Of a DNA stretch of 64,000 nucleotides, positions 1-9,716 are shown one piece after another. Positions within the stretch are counted from its first letter, which is position 1. Each line of letters opens with the position of its first letter. Origin of the DNA: Ditylenchus dipsaci. Lineage: Eukaryota; Nematoda; Chromadorea; Rhabditida; Anguinidae. The DNA is taken from assembly GCA_004194705.1 (NCBI GenBank), contig SADC01001152.1:1-64000 (forward strand), given 5' to 3'. The notes under the pieces were generated by a model. The model searched no databases and had not been told where the DNA came from. It saw only the letters and a program-made list of their open reading frames with translations. A program made the position numbers and the translations under genes.

Positions 1-1061
1 TTTTCGCGCCTCCTTTAAACGGGTATCTTCACAATGAAGTTTTTTGAAAACTTTCTGTGAAAAAAGTGACGTAAGATTAAATTTTAATTCGCTTGTTAAA
101 CTATTTTGATTATATTTTTTCTGTGTGATAGTCATGTAACATACACTGTGAAAAAAGAGTTTTGCATCTGTGTTCCGGTGAGCTTTTATTTTGTTCAAAT
201 AAATCAACATTCAATAAGACGCATAAAATAAGCAACAATAGGCAAAAGACATTGAGAATTTATAGTAATTTCCGGCGGTAATTTCTTTGACCATGTTCTT
301 TTCGAGCATCTTCCATTGCGGCCTGAGAGAAATTAAACTTTCACGACGACAAACACTTTCGGCAAATCGGCAGACGAATACCCGCAATCAAGGTGTTTGT
401 TCTGCGCAGGAATATTCTAAAATTGTAACTACTCCACATATCTAGAAAGAATAGACCATACTTTTGGGCTAAAAACAAGCCATTGCATCAAATCTACATC
501 AGGCATTTCAAGATCTAGCTCTGTGTAGTTCTCTTCTAAAAAATTCACTGTCACTGAACATTTGGAAAAAAAAGGTCTACCGATCGTATTTCCCAGTGTA
601 ATCACTTCGATTTGCTTGTCCTTTTTCTGATCTTCTTTCGTCTTTTTTTTCATTATTCTGATCTTCTGCAGTGTTTTTCTCTCCCGTCTTCCGTCGATGG
701 CCCAACTAGGATACTTTCGAAGAAGACAATACCCATTTCGGAAAGGAACGCAAAAATCACTGGCTCATTCGGCTGAGTAGTTCTGAAAAAACGTGTACAC
801 ACAATAATGATGTTAAAAAACTACCTTGAATCGTGCAAATAAAAACCTATGACCTTGCTTCGTGTCTTAAAGCAATCAATCCAGGGCAATTTCGTCACTG
901 GCTTGCAACACTCGATGCTCCAATTGGTTTGCGTATTTTCTGAACCATCTGCTGTAGGGAGAGACCGAAGGCAAAAATATCAGGCTGTTCCGAGAGATTA
1001 TATTTGGCACTTCCACGATGAGACCAGACCTCATTTCAAATACTTCGCACTGCATCTTCTT

Positions 1062-1343
1062 TCACTTGCACGATGCGTTGACGTAGCTAAAAAATGCGTT
1101 ACATAATAAATAAAAAGAATATAACATGCCTGGAAATTGCTTTGACTTCTCCGACACTGTGTGCGACTTTTTTTGCATCAGATCCTCAGTTGAGCCATAT
1201 TTGGAGGTTGCTCTTCCACCACAGATTCTAATGAAACGCCAGTTCTGAACTGTTTTTACAGAATTTGAATAGGCTTTGCGCATTTCATAACCGTTACACA
1301 TCACTAGCACATTTCCTTTGCTCGTTTTGCTTATTGACGCCAT
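1062..1343 (-). CDS. FLYWCH-like N-terminal exon, possible transposase remnant
   Basis: An ATG-started frame of 93 codons on the minus strand. Residues about 10-45 run VLVMCNGYEMRKAY, then NWRF, then CGG, which resembles the start of a FLYWCH finger (a hydrophobic-NGYxYxK stretch, W, then Cys), but the usual WxC cysteine is replaced. A donor could lie just after the residues KQFPG. Another lysine-rich minus-strand frame follows at 429-653 and might be a later exon, though nothing identifies it. A tandem array lies just 5' of the ORF, at 1522-1610, as arrays lie beside the MULE gene at 52-55 kb. This may be the remains of a similar element running off the window edge. Family assignment is weak. 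Confidence 0.3.
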   Translation of the reverse strand: MASISKTSKGNVLVMCNGYEMRKAYSNSVKTVQNWRFIRICGGRATSKYGSTEDLMQKKSHTVSEKSKQFPGMLYSFYLLCNAFFSYVNASCK

Positions 1344-1521
1344 TATCTATAAAAATACAGTTAATACCAAAAAATTTGACATAAGAGAAAAAGCACACGC
1401 AAGAGCAAAAACTTAGACAAAAACAGAAACCCCATTTCACCCAGTACCATTTCGAGAAACAACGAAAAGGAAAATTGAAATAATTTAAAACAAATATTGA
1501 CCAAAACTCTTATTAAAAAAA

Positions 1522-1612
1522 TTGCGGAAAAGAGGTTTGCGGAAAGGAGTTTTGCGGAAAGGAGTGTGCGGAAAGGAGTGTGCGGAAAGGAGTTTTGCGG
1601 AAAGGAGGGTGA
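1522..1612. repeat. Tandem array, unit GCGGAAAGGAGTTTT
   Basis: Six imperfect copies of a 14-15 base unit follow one another, drifting between GGAGTTTT and GGAGTGT. It may be one inverted arm of an element whose other arm lies left of the window. The window begins with CGCGCCTCC, which could be the edge of that arm, but this cannot be tested here. Confidence 0.75.
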
Positions 1613-1817
1613 ACCTTTTGGGGGCTTTTCCCGCTACAGTCTTATGCGCAGTTTGCTTAGGTAAAAAATAAGTGTGATCACTGAACAGGTACCTTTATTT
1701 AATCACTGGCAGAATAGGCATTGAAAAAAGTTCGTTAAATGAAGAGTTTCGTTAAATCGAGGGTTCCTTAAGTCGAAAGTTGATTGTTTTGACAATGTTG
1801 ACAGTTTTTAACCGGTG

Positions 1818-2305
1818 AAAATTTTTATAGCAAAACTTGTGGCTGGTGTTTTATAATTTTCACGCACTATGTTTCCCTGTTCTTGATCTTGCGCTTTTTA
1901 TATTGTTTGACGTGTATTTTATTAAAGATGCATGTTTGAAATTTTTTTGGACGACACGGGACGAAATTTAAATAATTCATTTCCAGACGGGACACCGGAC
2001 TGGACATTGTTGAAAAATGTTCAGGCGGGGTTTCGGGACGGCGGGCGGGACAAAATTGTCCTGTCCCACCATTTTTTTAATCTTGTATTAAGCCCAAAAA
2101 CAGAATTCAGGTATGCTATGGGCCTAAAAACGATAAAATGGGTTGTCGGGTGTTTTGTAAATTTTGCATACAAGATTGACCATAAAACCAAGACCAAGAT
2201 TTCTAGAAATGACCAAGCAAGATCCCAAGACAAGATTTTCAGTCGAAATCGGGGCAAGACAAGACAAAATCTTGGCCAAGATCTTGTCTTGTTTCTGTCT
2301 CTAGT
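1818..2305. repeat. Dispersed repeat copy 1 (uninterrupted)
   Basis: This stretch matches 3567-4437 base for base apart from small changes, beginning at TTTTTATAGCAAAACTTGT and ending in a CAAGATCTTGTC-rich tail. It includes GACGGGACACCGG motifs that recur at 10846-11135. The open frames across it are by-products of the repeat. It matters because it has no insertion at AGAATTCAGGTATGC, so it is the empty site for the MITE in copy 2. Confidence 0.8.
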
Positions 2306-3047
2306 CATTTTTCAAGATATTAATTTTTTCAAAAAAGCCATATCTAAACGCCCAGATTTTTAAAAGCTACTGTGTAAAGTGGGTTTTGTAGCTCTTGAAC
2401 TGCGCTACATCATGGTGCTCTTATTTTGCTGTAGCCTTGAACTTCCAATTAAAATTTTGATCAGTTAAAGTGATAAAAATACCTATCAACATCCTAAAAA
2501 TGACCTCACATGTGTTTGTAGCCAAATAATGGCTTTTATAAATTATTCTAATGAAACTTTATTATACCATTCGAAAGAGGAAGGAAAAAGCTACAAATTA
2601 TATCATTGAAATAATTTTTGGATCGTCTTAAAAAAGCCGTTTAAAAAGCCGTCGGGTATTTTTTGGACACCCGGTAGAACTCAAAAATAATGCCTTTTCT
2701 GAACTCCGGAGGCCACTTGAGGTCGATATAAGAACTTTCTTAAAATATTTTTGAAAAAACTTGATTGGGGGGAGGTAAATCCAAGTAGCGCCAATTTCTG
2801 ACTAATTATTTGGAATCCCATTTTATTTGGCAAGGCGAAATATTTTGGTGTAAAAATTTGATTTATGCATGGTTGCGGTTGAGAATCGGCAAATGGGTGT
2901 GAATCAGTAATTGCAAAATTACAATTCTCATTGTCACTGGTGTAAATCCATTAATTCATCTAAAAATATACGCATAAAGTTGCTTTTGTTAAAATTGCCA
3001 AATTTACGAAATTTTTTGAGACAAATTTACTTTTTTGTCAATTGAAG

Positions 3048-3382
3048 GCATATCAGCTGCTGGAAGACGGCACTCGCCAGCCCACCTATTACAAACGAAA
3101 TGAGTGTGTGCATTGCTGTCGGTTTCCTGCTGGAAGCTATTCAAAACGCTGGACTAGTGACTGTGACTACTACTCCGTTGAATGCAGGTGGTCAGATAAG
3201 GGAATTATTGCAAAGACCTGTCAATGAAAAGGTGGATTTTGTTGAAAAAGACCTATTTTTGCGTCAAATCATTCAAATATTTTTAGGTGGTATTGTTGCT
3301 TCCAGTTGGTCATCCAGCAGAAGATGCTCATGTGCCTAACATTAGAAGAAAACCGATTGAGGAGATCATAAGAATATATTAA
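3048..3382 (+). CDS. Iodotyrosine deiodinase-like nitroreductase, last two exons
   Basis: The two terminal exons of an FMN-dependent nitroreductase of the iodotyrosine deiodinase (IYD) family, which removes iodide from mono- and diiodotyrosine. Exon 3048-3231 reads [20 protein letters not shown] then [21 protein letters not shown], the family's conserved helix and TPLN loop. An intron at 3232-3286 (GTGGAT...TTTTAG) leads to exon 3287-3382, which reads [20 protein letters not shown] and ends [14 protein letters not shown]. An AATAAA lies at 3402. The acceptor before 3048 ends AATTGAAG. Near 3093-3099 the frame shifts by one base at a run of three A; removing one A gives the family's YYNEMSV, so an assembly indel is likely. 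The upstream exons carrying the FMN phosphate-binding region are not visible in the repeats to the left. They may lie beyond the window, or this is a 3' fragment. The family call is firm; function is inferred. Confidence 0.85.
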
Positions 3383-3566
3383 TGTTTGTTTACTCTATTC
3401 TAATAAATATATGGCTCAACCATCATGAAGCCAGAAGACACATAAAACTGCGACCAGCGACAGATTGCGACAAATTCAAATTTGAAGAATCTCGAAAATT
3501 TCGGCAGGAGTACACTATTTGGCCAGAGCCAAAAATGAGTTTTTTTGAGGTCTAAGTATTTCATGA

Positions 3567-4437
3567 CAATTTTTATAGCAAAACTTGTAGCTAGCGTTTT
3601 ATAATTTTTACGCACTATGTTTCCTGTTCTTGATCTTGTGCTTTTTATATTGTTTGACGTGTGTTTTATTAGAAATGCAATTTTGACATTTTCGGGACGA
3701 CACAGGACGAAATTTAAATAATTCTTTTCCAGACGGGACACCGGGACTGGACATTCTTGAAAATGTTCAGGCGGGATTTCAAGACGGCGGGCGGGACTGA
3801 ACTGTCCTGTCCCACCATTTTTTTAATCTTGTATAAAGCCCGAAAACAGAATTCAGGTCAGGCATGTGCACGGGCCGAAGCGGGCCCTGGATTTTCTCTG
3901 ACTTTTTTCAGACTTTTTAGAAAAAAGTTTATACCATCTGATAGCTAAGATTTCAGGCTACAAAATGCTTTTTTCCGGGCCGGGGTTTGAAATTTTTTTT
4001 GACCAACGGGCCGGCTTTTTGGTCAAAAAAACACCCTTTTTCAAAAAAACGTGGTTTTTCGACCAAAAAGCCGGCCCGTTGGTCAAAAAAAATTTCAAAC
4101 CCCGGCCCGGAAAAAAGCATTTTGTAGCCTGAAATCTTAGCTATCAGATGGTATAAACTTTTTTCTAAAAAGTCTGAAAAAAGTCAGAGAAAATCCAGGG
4201 CCCGCTTCGGCCCGTTTTCGCCCGTGCACATGCCTGATTCAGGTATGCTATGGGCCCTAAAAACGATAAAATGGGTTATCGGGTGTTTTGTAAATTTTGC
4301 ATACTAGATTGACCATAAAACCAAGACCAAGATTTCTAGAAATGACCAAGCAAGATCCCGAAACAAGATTTTCAGTCAAAATTGGGGCAAGACAAGACAA
4401 AATCTTGGCCAAGATCTTGTCTTGTTTCTGTCTCTAG
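3567..4437. repeat. Dispersed repeat copy 2, split by a hAT-type MITE
   Basis: Same family as 1818-2305. The copy is interrupted after AGAATTCAGGT by the palindromic element at 3859-4236 and resumes at once with TATGCTATGGGCC. Its end is rich in repeated CAAGAC and CAAGATCTTG words. Confidence 0.8.
3859..4236. mobile_element. hAT-type palindromic MITE, 8-bp TSD
   Basis: A 378-bp near-perfect hairpin with ends CAGGCATGTGCAC and GTGCACATGCCTG and arms of about 170 bases around a centre near 4045. It is flanked by ATTCAGGT at 3851-3858 and again at 4237-4244, an exact 8-bp target-site duplication. The uninterrupted repeat copy at 1818-2305 shows the empty site. An 8-bp TSD and CAGG ends fit the hAT superfamily. 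No coding potential. Confidence 0.9.
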
Positions 4438-5068
4438 GAACAATGACTAGTTTAACATGTGTGAAAAGGATATCTTTAAGGGTAAGTCTTCGACGTAAGT
4501 GATGACCACGAAAATCTTAAATTTCCAAGTCCCGGGTTTGGTGGACTATTGGTTAGGGCGATTCTCTGCGGATCCAAAGGGAGTGGGATCAAATATCCCA
4601 TCCATTCCATCTTTTTTTATTAACGAGCTGTTGGCCGTGGCCGCTTGCGACACTAGATTTGGATTGTCAAAAGCTTTTTTCGAATCCCTAAATCTTAGCT
4701 ACAAAACGGTGCTAACAGATTTTTTTTTGTCATCACAGAATGTAATCTTAGCCGAAACTATGTTAAATTTCGCCCTGAGTTCGAAATTCATTGTGCACAC
4801 CCTTTCAAAATTCAAAATGCCTTGTAGTTCAACTTAAACAAAACGCCAAGAATTAAATTGGCGTTTTTACCCGCCTTTTTAAATTTTTTGTCTTTTCTTC
4901 ACCAAAATGAATTGTTTTTTGTAAAAAGCACACGGTCTTTTACTCCAACAGATCTTTTGTTTAGAAATTACATCTTATGCCTTTTTCAAAATCTTGTTTG
5001 TCCGTAACATGAGTTCCGGAAACAATATTCTGGCATCCCATAACTAGTTATGCATCATGTCCTTAAAC

Positions 5069-5713
5069 GGGTTACTACGCATTTGGGCACATCGCATTTG
5101 GGCACCCGCATTTGGGCACCCGCATTTGGGCCCCGCATTTGGGCACCGCATTTGGGCCCCCGCATTTGGGCACCGCATTTGGGCACCCGCATTTGGGCAC
5201 CCGCATTTGGGCCCCGCATTTGGGCACCGCATTTGGGCCCCGATTTTAAAGTTCCATATTTCGAAATTATAAATTGAAATGTATCAATATGTTACTGTTT
5301 TATAATAAAATTTGTATTCATTTCAGGTCCGAATACTTTCCATCGAAAATTTTGACTTTTCTAGATTTTCTACCTGCCTGCCTTCGGCAGGCAACCTAAT
5401 TCAATAGGAAGCCCCTTTGGGGGTACATGGTCTGGGATAAGGGCTGACCCTTTAGGGGTACATGGTACGGGATGCGGCCCAAATGCGTGTCAACGAAGCG
5501 GCTTAAGGTCAAACGGCTTTAAGGTCAAACGTCCGTGGCCCGAAAAATTGACAAATTTCAATTTATAATTTAAAAATATAGAATTTTAAAATCGGGGCCC
5601 AAATGCGGTGCCCAAATGCGGGTGCCCAAATGCGGGGGCACAAATGCGGTGTGCCCAAATGCGGGTGCCCAAATGCGGGTGCCCAAATGCGGTGTGCCCA
5701 AATGCGTGGTAAC
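5069..5713. mobile_element. Element with inverted tandem arrays (GCATTTGGGCACC)
   Basis: The left arm (5069-5245) is an array of 12-14 base units around GCATTTGGGCAC. The right arm (5595-5713) is the same array reversed. The ends read GGGTTACTACGC and, reversed, GTTACCACGC. Flanks CCTTAAAC and GCATAAAC could be a diverged 8-bp TSD (6 of 8 match). The core at about 5375-5500 contains CCTGCCTTCGGCAGGC and the words AAGGGCTGACCCTTTAGGGG and TACATGG. The same core, reversed, lies inside the element at 37651-38248, whose arrays are unrelated in sequence. Frames across the array are low-complexity artefacts. Confidence 0.75.
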
Positions 5714-5918
5714 GCATAAACGTACTAAGATGCCATGAAAATTATGTCGGGCAAATTTTTCAAGCCAATTCATCACACCCTATATCAGCACCGCTCTATT
5801 CGAAAAAGAAAGTTCAAGCAGAGATTTTTATGTCAGAAAAAGAACAAATGTGGGAACAACATAAGATGGTAACGGACGATTTTTAATAGAAGGTGATGGC
5901 TAGGCAGCGATTTCCGGC

Positions 5919-6104
5919 TCAAGTAAACGAATCACTGTACTTGGACATAGCCTTGGTTCCCTCCGAGATAGCGTGCTTGGCCAGCCCTCCAGTCACGACG
6001 AGACGAACGGAGATCTGGATTTCGCGAGAAGAAAGCGTACGAGTCTTGCCATACTTGACCAGGCGGGCGGATTCATCCAGCAAGCGGTCGAACAGATCGT
6101 TACC
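5919..6104 (-). CDS. Histone H2B C-terminal half, single exon
   Basis: Sixty-one codons and a TGA. The reading [14 protein letters not shown], then [15 protein letters not shown], then [18 protein letters not shown] aligns without gaps to the second half of the H2B histone fold (alpha2-L2-alpha3-alphaC), including the family signature REIQxxVRLxxxGxLAKHAxSEGTKA. It is diverged at usually fixed sites ([10 protein letters not shown] where TAVRLLLPGE is usual) and ends SDSFT. The exon begins after TTTCTCAG at 6105 and has no H2B N-terminal half upstream. The preceding exon in the same direction encodes an RPB1 fragment instead. That makes it a captured or rearranged fragment, or the end of a chimeric transcript, rather than an ordinary intronless histone gene. 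Confidence 0.85.
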   Translation of the reverse strand, partial: GNDLFDRLLDESARLVKYGKTRTLSSREIQISVRLVVTGGLAKHAISEGTKAMSKYSDSFT

Positions 6105-6151
6105 CTGAGAAAGAGATTAAGTTACTACACTACACTTGCAAAAAGACCCAC

Positions 6152-6324
6152 CACATCGAAGCAGTCGGTTCCGACTTTAGTTAATTGACCAAGAATTATG
6201 TTTTCAGACACGCCTGAAGTTTTGAGGACAAATGCATAACCATGACATAAAAGTAAATAGGGCCACCTTTGACTGGATCGATTTCACAGTGAATAGCTGC
6301 CTCAACCAGAATGTCCACTGTTTC
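6152..6324 (-). CDS. RNA polymerase II largest subunit (RPB1) fragment, two exons
   Basis: Exon 6324-6267 begins after GGAATGAG and reads ETVDILVEAAIHCEIDPVK. After a 53-base intron (GTGGCC...CTTCAG) exon 6213-6152 continues GVSENIILGQLTKVGTDCFD. This is the conserved C-terminal part of the RPB1 core just before the repeat tail (family form EETVDxLxEAAxHxExDPxK, GVSENIxLGQLxPxGTGCFD). Splice phases agree exactly (58 + 62 nt). The exon ends at GATGTG/GTGGGT, and the next exon in this direction is the H2B one. Another exon-like stretch at 6579-6478 (after TTTTCAG, ending AGCAG/GTGTAA), and a short one ending at 6392, lie upstream and are not recognised. Only about 40 residues of a roughly 1,800-residue protein are present, so this is a fragment. 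Confidence 0.8.
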
Positions 6325-6477
6325 CTCATTCCAGAAACATTGGAAAATATAGTCGATGAAAAATTAACTTACGTAGACAAATTATTCCTACCTTCTTTGC
6401 TCTAGCACCAGCGCTGTTTGCTAAAGTAAAAAATAAGTGTGATCACTGAACAGGTACCAAACGCCAACCTGTTACAC

Positions 6478-6579
6478 CTGCTGAAACCTGCTGCTTTAGG
6501 ACCGGTTGACTCATTGATTCTTGATTTCTGTCCTGCCATCTGCTTCTTTGATAGCTTGAATTGCGAGTCCTCATCATAC
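6478..6579 (-). CDS. Unrecognised exon upstream of the RPB1/H2B pieces
   Basis: A 102-base stretch bounded on the minus strand by ATTTTCAG and AGCAG/GTGTAACAG. Two frames stay open. One reads YDEDSQFKLSKKQMAGQKSR, the other begins MMRTRNSSYQRSRWQDRN. Neither is recognised. Downstream, positions 6412-6458 hold a 40-base word (AAAAAATAAGTGTGATCACT and flanks) that also occurs at 1650-1692, probably an element border. Confidence 0.3.
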
Positions 6580-6659
6580 CTGAAAATCATACCAAATTTA
6601 ATTCCGTCAAAAAATCTAAAAAAGTCGTCGTTTTCAGGACGTTTCATGCACCAAAAGAA

Positions 6660-7360
6660 AGCTTAGACATTCAGCTACAAGAATAATTAAGCCGAATTTC
6701 GTGAAGATGTTATTTTAGGAACTAGAGACCAGTTAAAGCAAAGAACTGGCATTTTCTCGAGTAAAAATAGGGGTTTTTTTCGTTTTTCATCTAACTTTTG
6801 TATAAAACACCCTAAATTTGTATTTTTTGCATACGTCCTTGGTACCAAAATGCAGCAAATTTACTCCTCCATCTAGTCTCCGGTTTTGTTTGAGAAAAAT
6901 TGGACACAAAAACTTGGCAAGATCTCAATCGTGTCAATGAGACGACGATTTTTTTTCTGAAAATTTTCAAAGAAATTTATTGTAGTTTTGAAATTTCAAC
7001 TGTTTTATGGGCAAGTGATGGCTCATTCGAAAGCCCTGAATGTAAGGAAAATTTTGAGTATAAGCATGCGAACCCAAAAATAAAAAACCTCATCAGAAGC
7101 ATGGAACAAAAACGGCCTTAAATTGACCATTTTTGATAGTTTTTCGTTTGGCGCCAAATTTTCCTATCACACTAAGATTCAAATTTTGAAAGGGCGTGTG
7201 TGAAATAACCGTTAATCTCTACTACCTCTTTCGTTACCTAGATTTTTCGGAATTTAAATATTGAAACTTTAGATAACCAATTTTTTGTAAAGCGAGTTTT
7301 TCATAGCTTTCTCGTCAGGATTCAGGACGACCCGTGTCAAAGTTGCTTAGAAAACTTTAA
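6660..7360. other. AT-rich stretch, no gene seen
   Basis: Low-complexity A+T sequence. The 73-codon open frame at 6900-7121 has no recognisable motif or splice context, and I regard it as chance. Confidence 0.5.
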
Positions 7361-8187
7361 AGGACCATGGTTTTTGCGAGCAGTGGCATGTGCAAAATTT
7401 TAATTGGCGGGGGAAACTTCTCTTTCGTCTCACACTATACTCTTCAAAGGGGGGGGGGGGGGACGGAACTTTATATACGCATCGCCTTAGGTCACAGGTT
7501 CGACTACCACTGGCTGCATACCTTATTTTTTTCTCCTTTTATTTACAAGTTTAGCGTCAAAATGTAGCCAAGCTTCTGGCTTTCATTTGAGCTATCGTAC
7601 AGATGAAAAGTTGGTATAAAGTTAGGGCTAAAATATGGAAAATTTAATTCAATGAAATCCTCAATAGGACTATACCAGTACTTTTCGGTAGTATCCTGGA
7701 ACTGACATTTTTTCGCAATTTTAATTTACACACTCATTTGCAACCCTACACTCAAAATTTAGCCCTGCTTCTTGCCATCATTTTCAGCATACGGTTGTAT
7801 AAAATAATGTAAATTGAAATCGCAAAAAATCTCACTTCCTAGTACGCATCATCTTGGCTAGTTTCCTTTGATTTTGTTAGTCATTGCCAAAAATTGCAAA
7901 ATTGAGGCAATTGATGACAGCAAAGCAGTGCTGGAAATGGTTGCAATCGATTGCTCGATGATTTTTGGACCTAATGGTCAAAAAATTTACTAAAAAATTG
8001 AATTAAAACACCTCCAGAGGGACTAGAACTTTCGACAAAAGACGATGCGTATATAAAGTTACCCCCCCCCCTTCCCCTTTAAAATCGTTCGCCATTACTC
8101 CAAAGAGTACAATGCGAGACGAAAGAGAAGTTTCCCCCGCCAATTCAAATTTTGCACATGCCACTGCGCGCAAAGACCATGGTTCTT
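7361..8187. mobile_element. TTAA-flanked palindrome carrying a second palindrome with a tRNA-like B box
   Basis: The outer ends AGGACCATGGTTTTTGCG and its inverse (8165-8187) are flanked by TTAA at 7357-7360 and 8188-8191, the TSD used by piggyBac/Kolobok-type elements. Inside, 7446-8083 is a second palindrome whose arms begin with a G run and then ACTTTATATACGCATCG. Its left arm continues TTAGGTCACAGGTTCGACTA, a pol III B-box-like sequence followed by a T run. The same inner family recurs at 41756, 47180 and 56151-57622. Confidence 0.75.
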
Positions 8188-8190
8188 TTA

Positions 8191-8849
8191 AAAAAAATTA
8201 GAGGTTCGAAAAAAATTTCCAAAAAATCGAAATAACAGCCTCCTCTGCAAAATTTGAGAAAATCGCCTTTTAATTAGTCACTTGAGTATTTTTTCTAGGT
8301 TATAAAGTTGTTGGTGTGATTAAGCTATTTTCAAAGGTTTGTAGTAATAGTCTTCAAAGATGTTGGTGGGTGCAATTTTTTATTTCATGTAATTTAATTT
8401 TTTGATGGATTATTTTCGGTCATTTTGTTCGGTCAACATATATTTATTGTCGCCATATTTAGCGTAAAGTTTTATACCCATTTAGCAGGGATTTTATCCA
8501 TCGTAGGGAGGAAGACAATGGCTTGATTAAATAGTATTCTTCCTCTCTCCTGGTAAATTGTGGTCTGGCAGCTGGCTGTTGTCTTGAGGCAAGACTTCTT
8601 TTTATATCTCTATCTCTTTTTGGGCCAAGCAAGAGATTTATTTATTAGTGGGAAGGCGTTGTTCTGCTTGATCAATTATTGATTTTTGGTTTGTGGACAG
8701 ACACTAGTTTTTGCTATAGTTAGAATATAAGTCCGAAATTATCTTATTTCCGGCGGAATCCAACTAAATTTGAGAAATTGACCGATAAAAGTATTTTGCT
8801 GTCAATTCGTCGGTCAAAAATTCCATTTGATTTCAAACAACGTCAAATA
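8191..8849. other. AT-rich spacer, nothing recognised
   Basis: No frame with coding character, no clear inverted repeat and no RNA gene seen. Confidence 0.5.
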
Positions 8850-8952
8850 AAGTCGAACCTCTTAATAACGATCACCCTAGGGACCGGCCTCAGGTGATCG
8901 TTATTGGGAGGTGATCGTTAATGGGAGTGGTCGTTATTGGGAGGTTCGACTG
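8850..8952. mobile_element. TA-flanked mini-palindrome (Tigger/pogo-like MITE)
   Basis: A 103-bp palindrome with ends AAGTCGAACCTCTTAATAAC and TTATTGGGAGGTTCGACTG, flanked by TA on both sides. The terminal logic (CAGTCGAACCTC) matches the other TA-flanked elements in the window. Confidence 0.75.
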
Positions 8953-9349
8953 TACTCATTGTTTGTCTACAACGGTCTGCAAGAATCAAAAATATGTGCG
9001 GTAACATATGTCAATCAACTTAGAACAGGCTTGGGGATGTGACAGGAATTCCACGGGATTCCTTTTTTATGAATCACATTTTTTTTGAAAATCCTGACCC
9101 TCTTTCTCGCCGGCTTACAGTCAATCCAGGAAACAATGCGTTTTTGGTAATTTTTCTAAAATATCCTAAAAATTACAAAAAAAAATTAAAAATTTTACAT
9201 GGATCAGCTTGGAACTTCCAAAATTAAATCCCAAATGTTGTCGAAGATGTCATTTTTTTAAATCGTGTTTCCCGTCTTCCCTTAAAAAGACTGAATTAAT
9301 TGACTTACTAGGAACCTATTTCAAATTTTCGCTTAAATTTAAAAATGTT

Positions 9350-9613
9350 TGGGCCTTATTTCACAATGGGGGGGGGGGGGAGCAATTTACCTTGCCCCCC
9401 CCTGTTGTTTGTTATTGTGATTTTCAAGCTAAAACTTAGGCAGGTGTAGGCCAGCCTATGTTAAAATAGACTTAAACATGAGTCTGAGATAAGTTTGAAC
9501 CCGTCCTAACATACCCTGGCCTACCTTTGCCTCAGCCTAAAGCCTCAAAAGTCCTAAAAAAACAACAGGGGAGACCAAGGCCGAAACCCCGCCCCCCCCA
9601 TTGCGGAATAGAG
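9350..9613. mobile_element. Palindrome with G-run and C-run arms
   Basis: Arms GGGCCTTATTTCACAATGGG and, reversed, GGGCTCTATTCCGCAATGGG bracket poly-G and poly-C runs and the words CCTGTTGTTT and ACCAAGGC, which recur at 27.8, 37.75 and 38.13 kb. Outer inverted words at about 9308 (ACTAGGAACC) and 9692 (GGACTAGTTCC) suggest it sits in a larger, degraded palindrome. Confidence 0.6.
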
Positions 9614-9716
9614 CCCATTTTTGAATTCTAATTGAAAACTTTTAAATTCCCGCTTATGGAAAAAGTTCAAAAGAATGTTAAATAATTGTGTTGGACTAGT
9701 TCCTACAATTAGAATA

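Noticed and set aside
849..1000. Protein-kinase-like reading (DIFAFGLSLQQM) on the minus strand near 990-960
   Set aside because: Only about 20 residues resemble a kinase subdomain. No catalytic motifs or flanking kinase sequence are visible.
4499..4837. 112-codon plus-strand ORF
   Set aside because: No recognised motif or splice context. The first part overlaps a tRNA-like stretch (GGTGGACTATTGGTTAGGGC), so chance is more likely than a gene.
5069..5713. Regular repeats resembling a CRISPR array
   Set aside because: Units are contiguous, with no unique spacers. The array recurs in inverted orientation, and the context is eukaryotic. The same applies to the arrays at 43.4-44.5, 52.3 and 55.5 kb.
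5893..6188. Two plus-strand ORFs of 71 codons
   Set aside because: They are antisense shadows of the H2B and RPB1 exons, whose minus-strand readings match known proteins.
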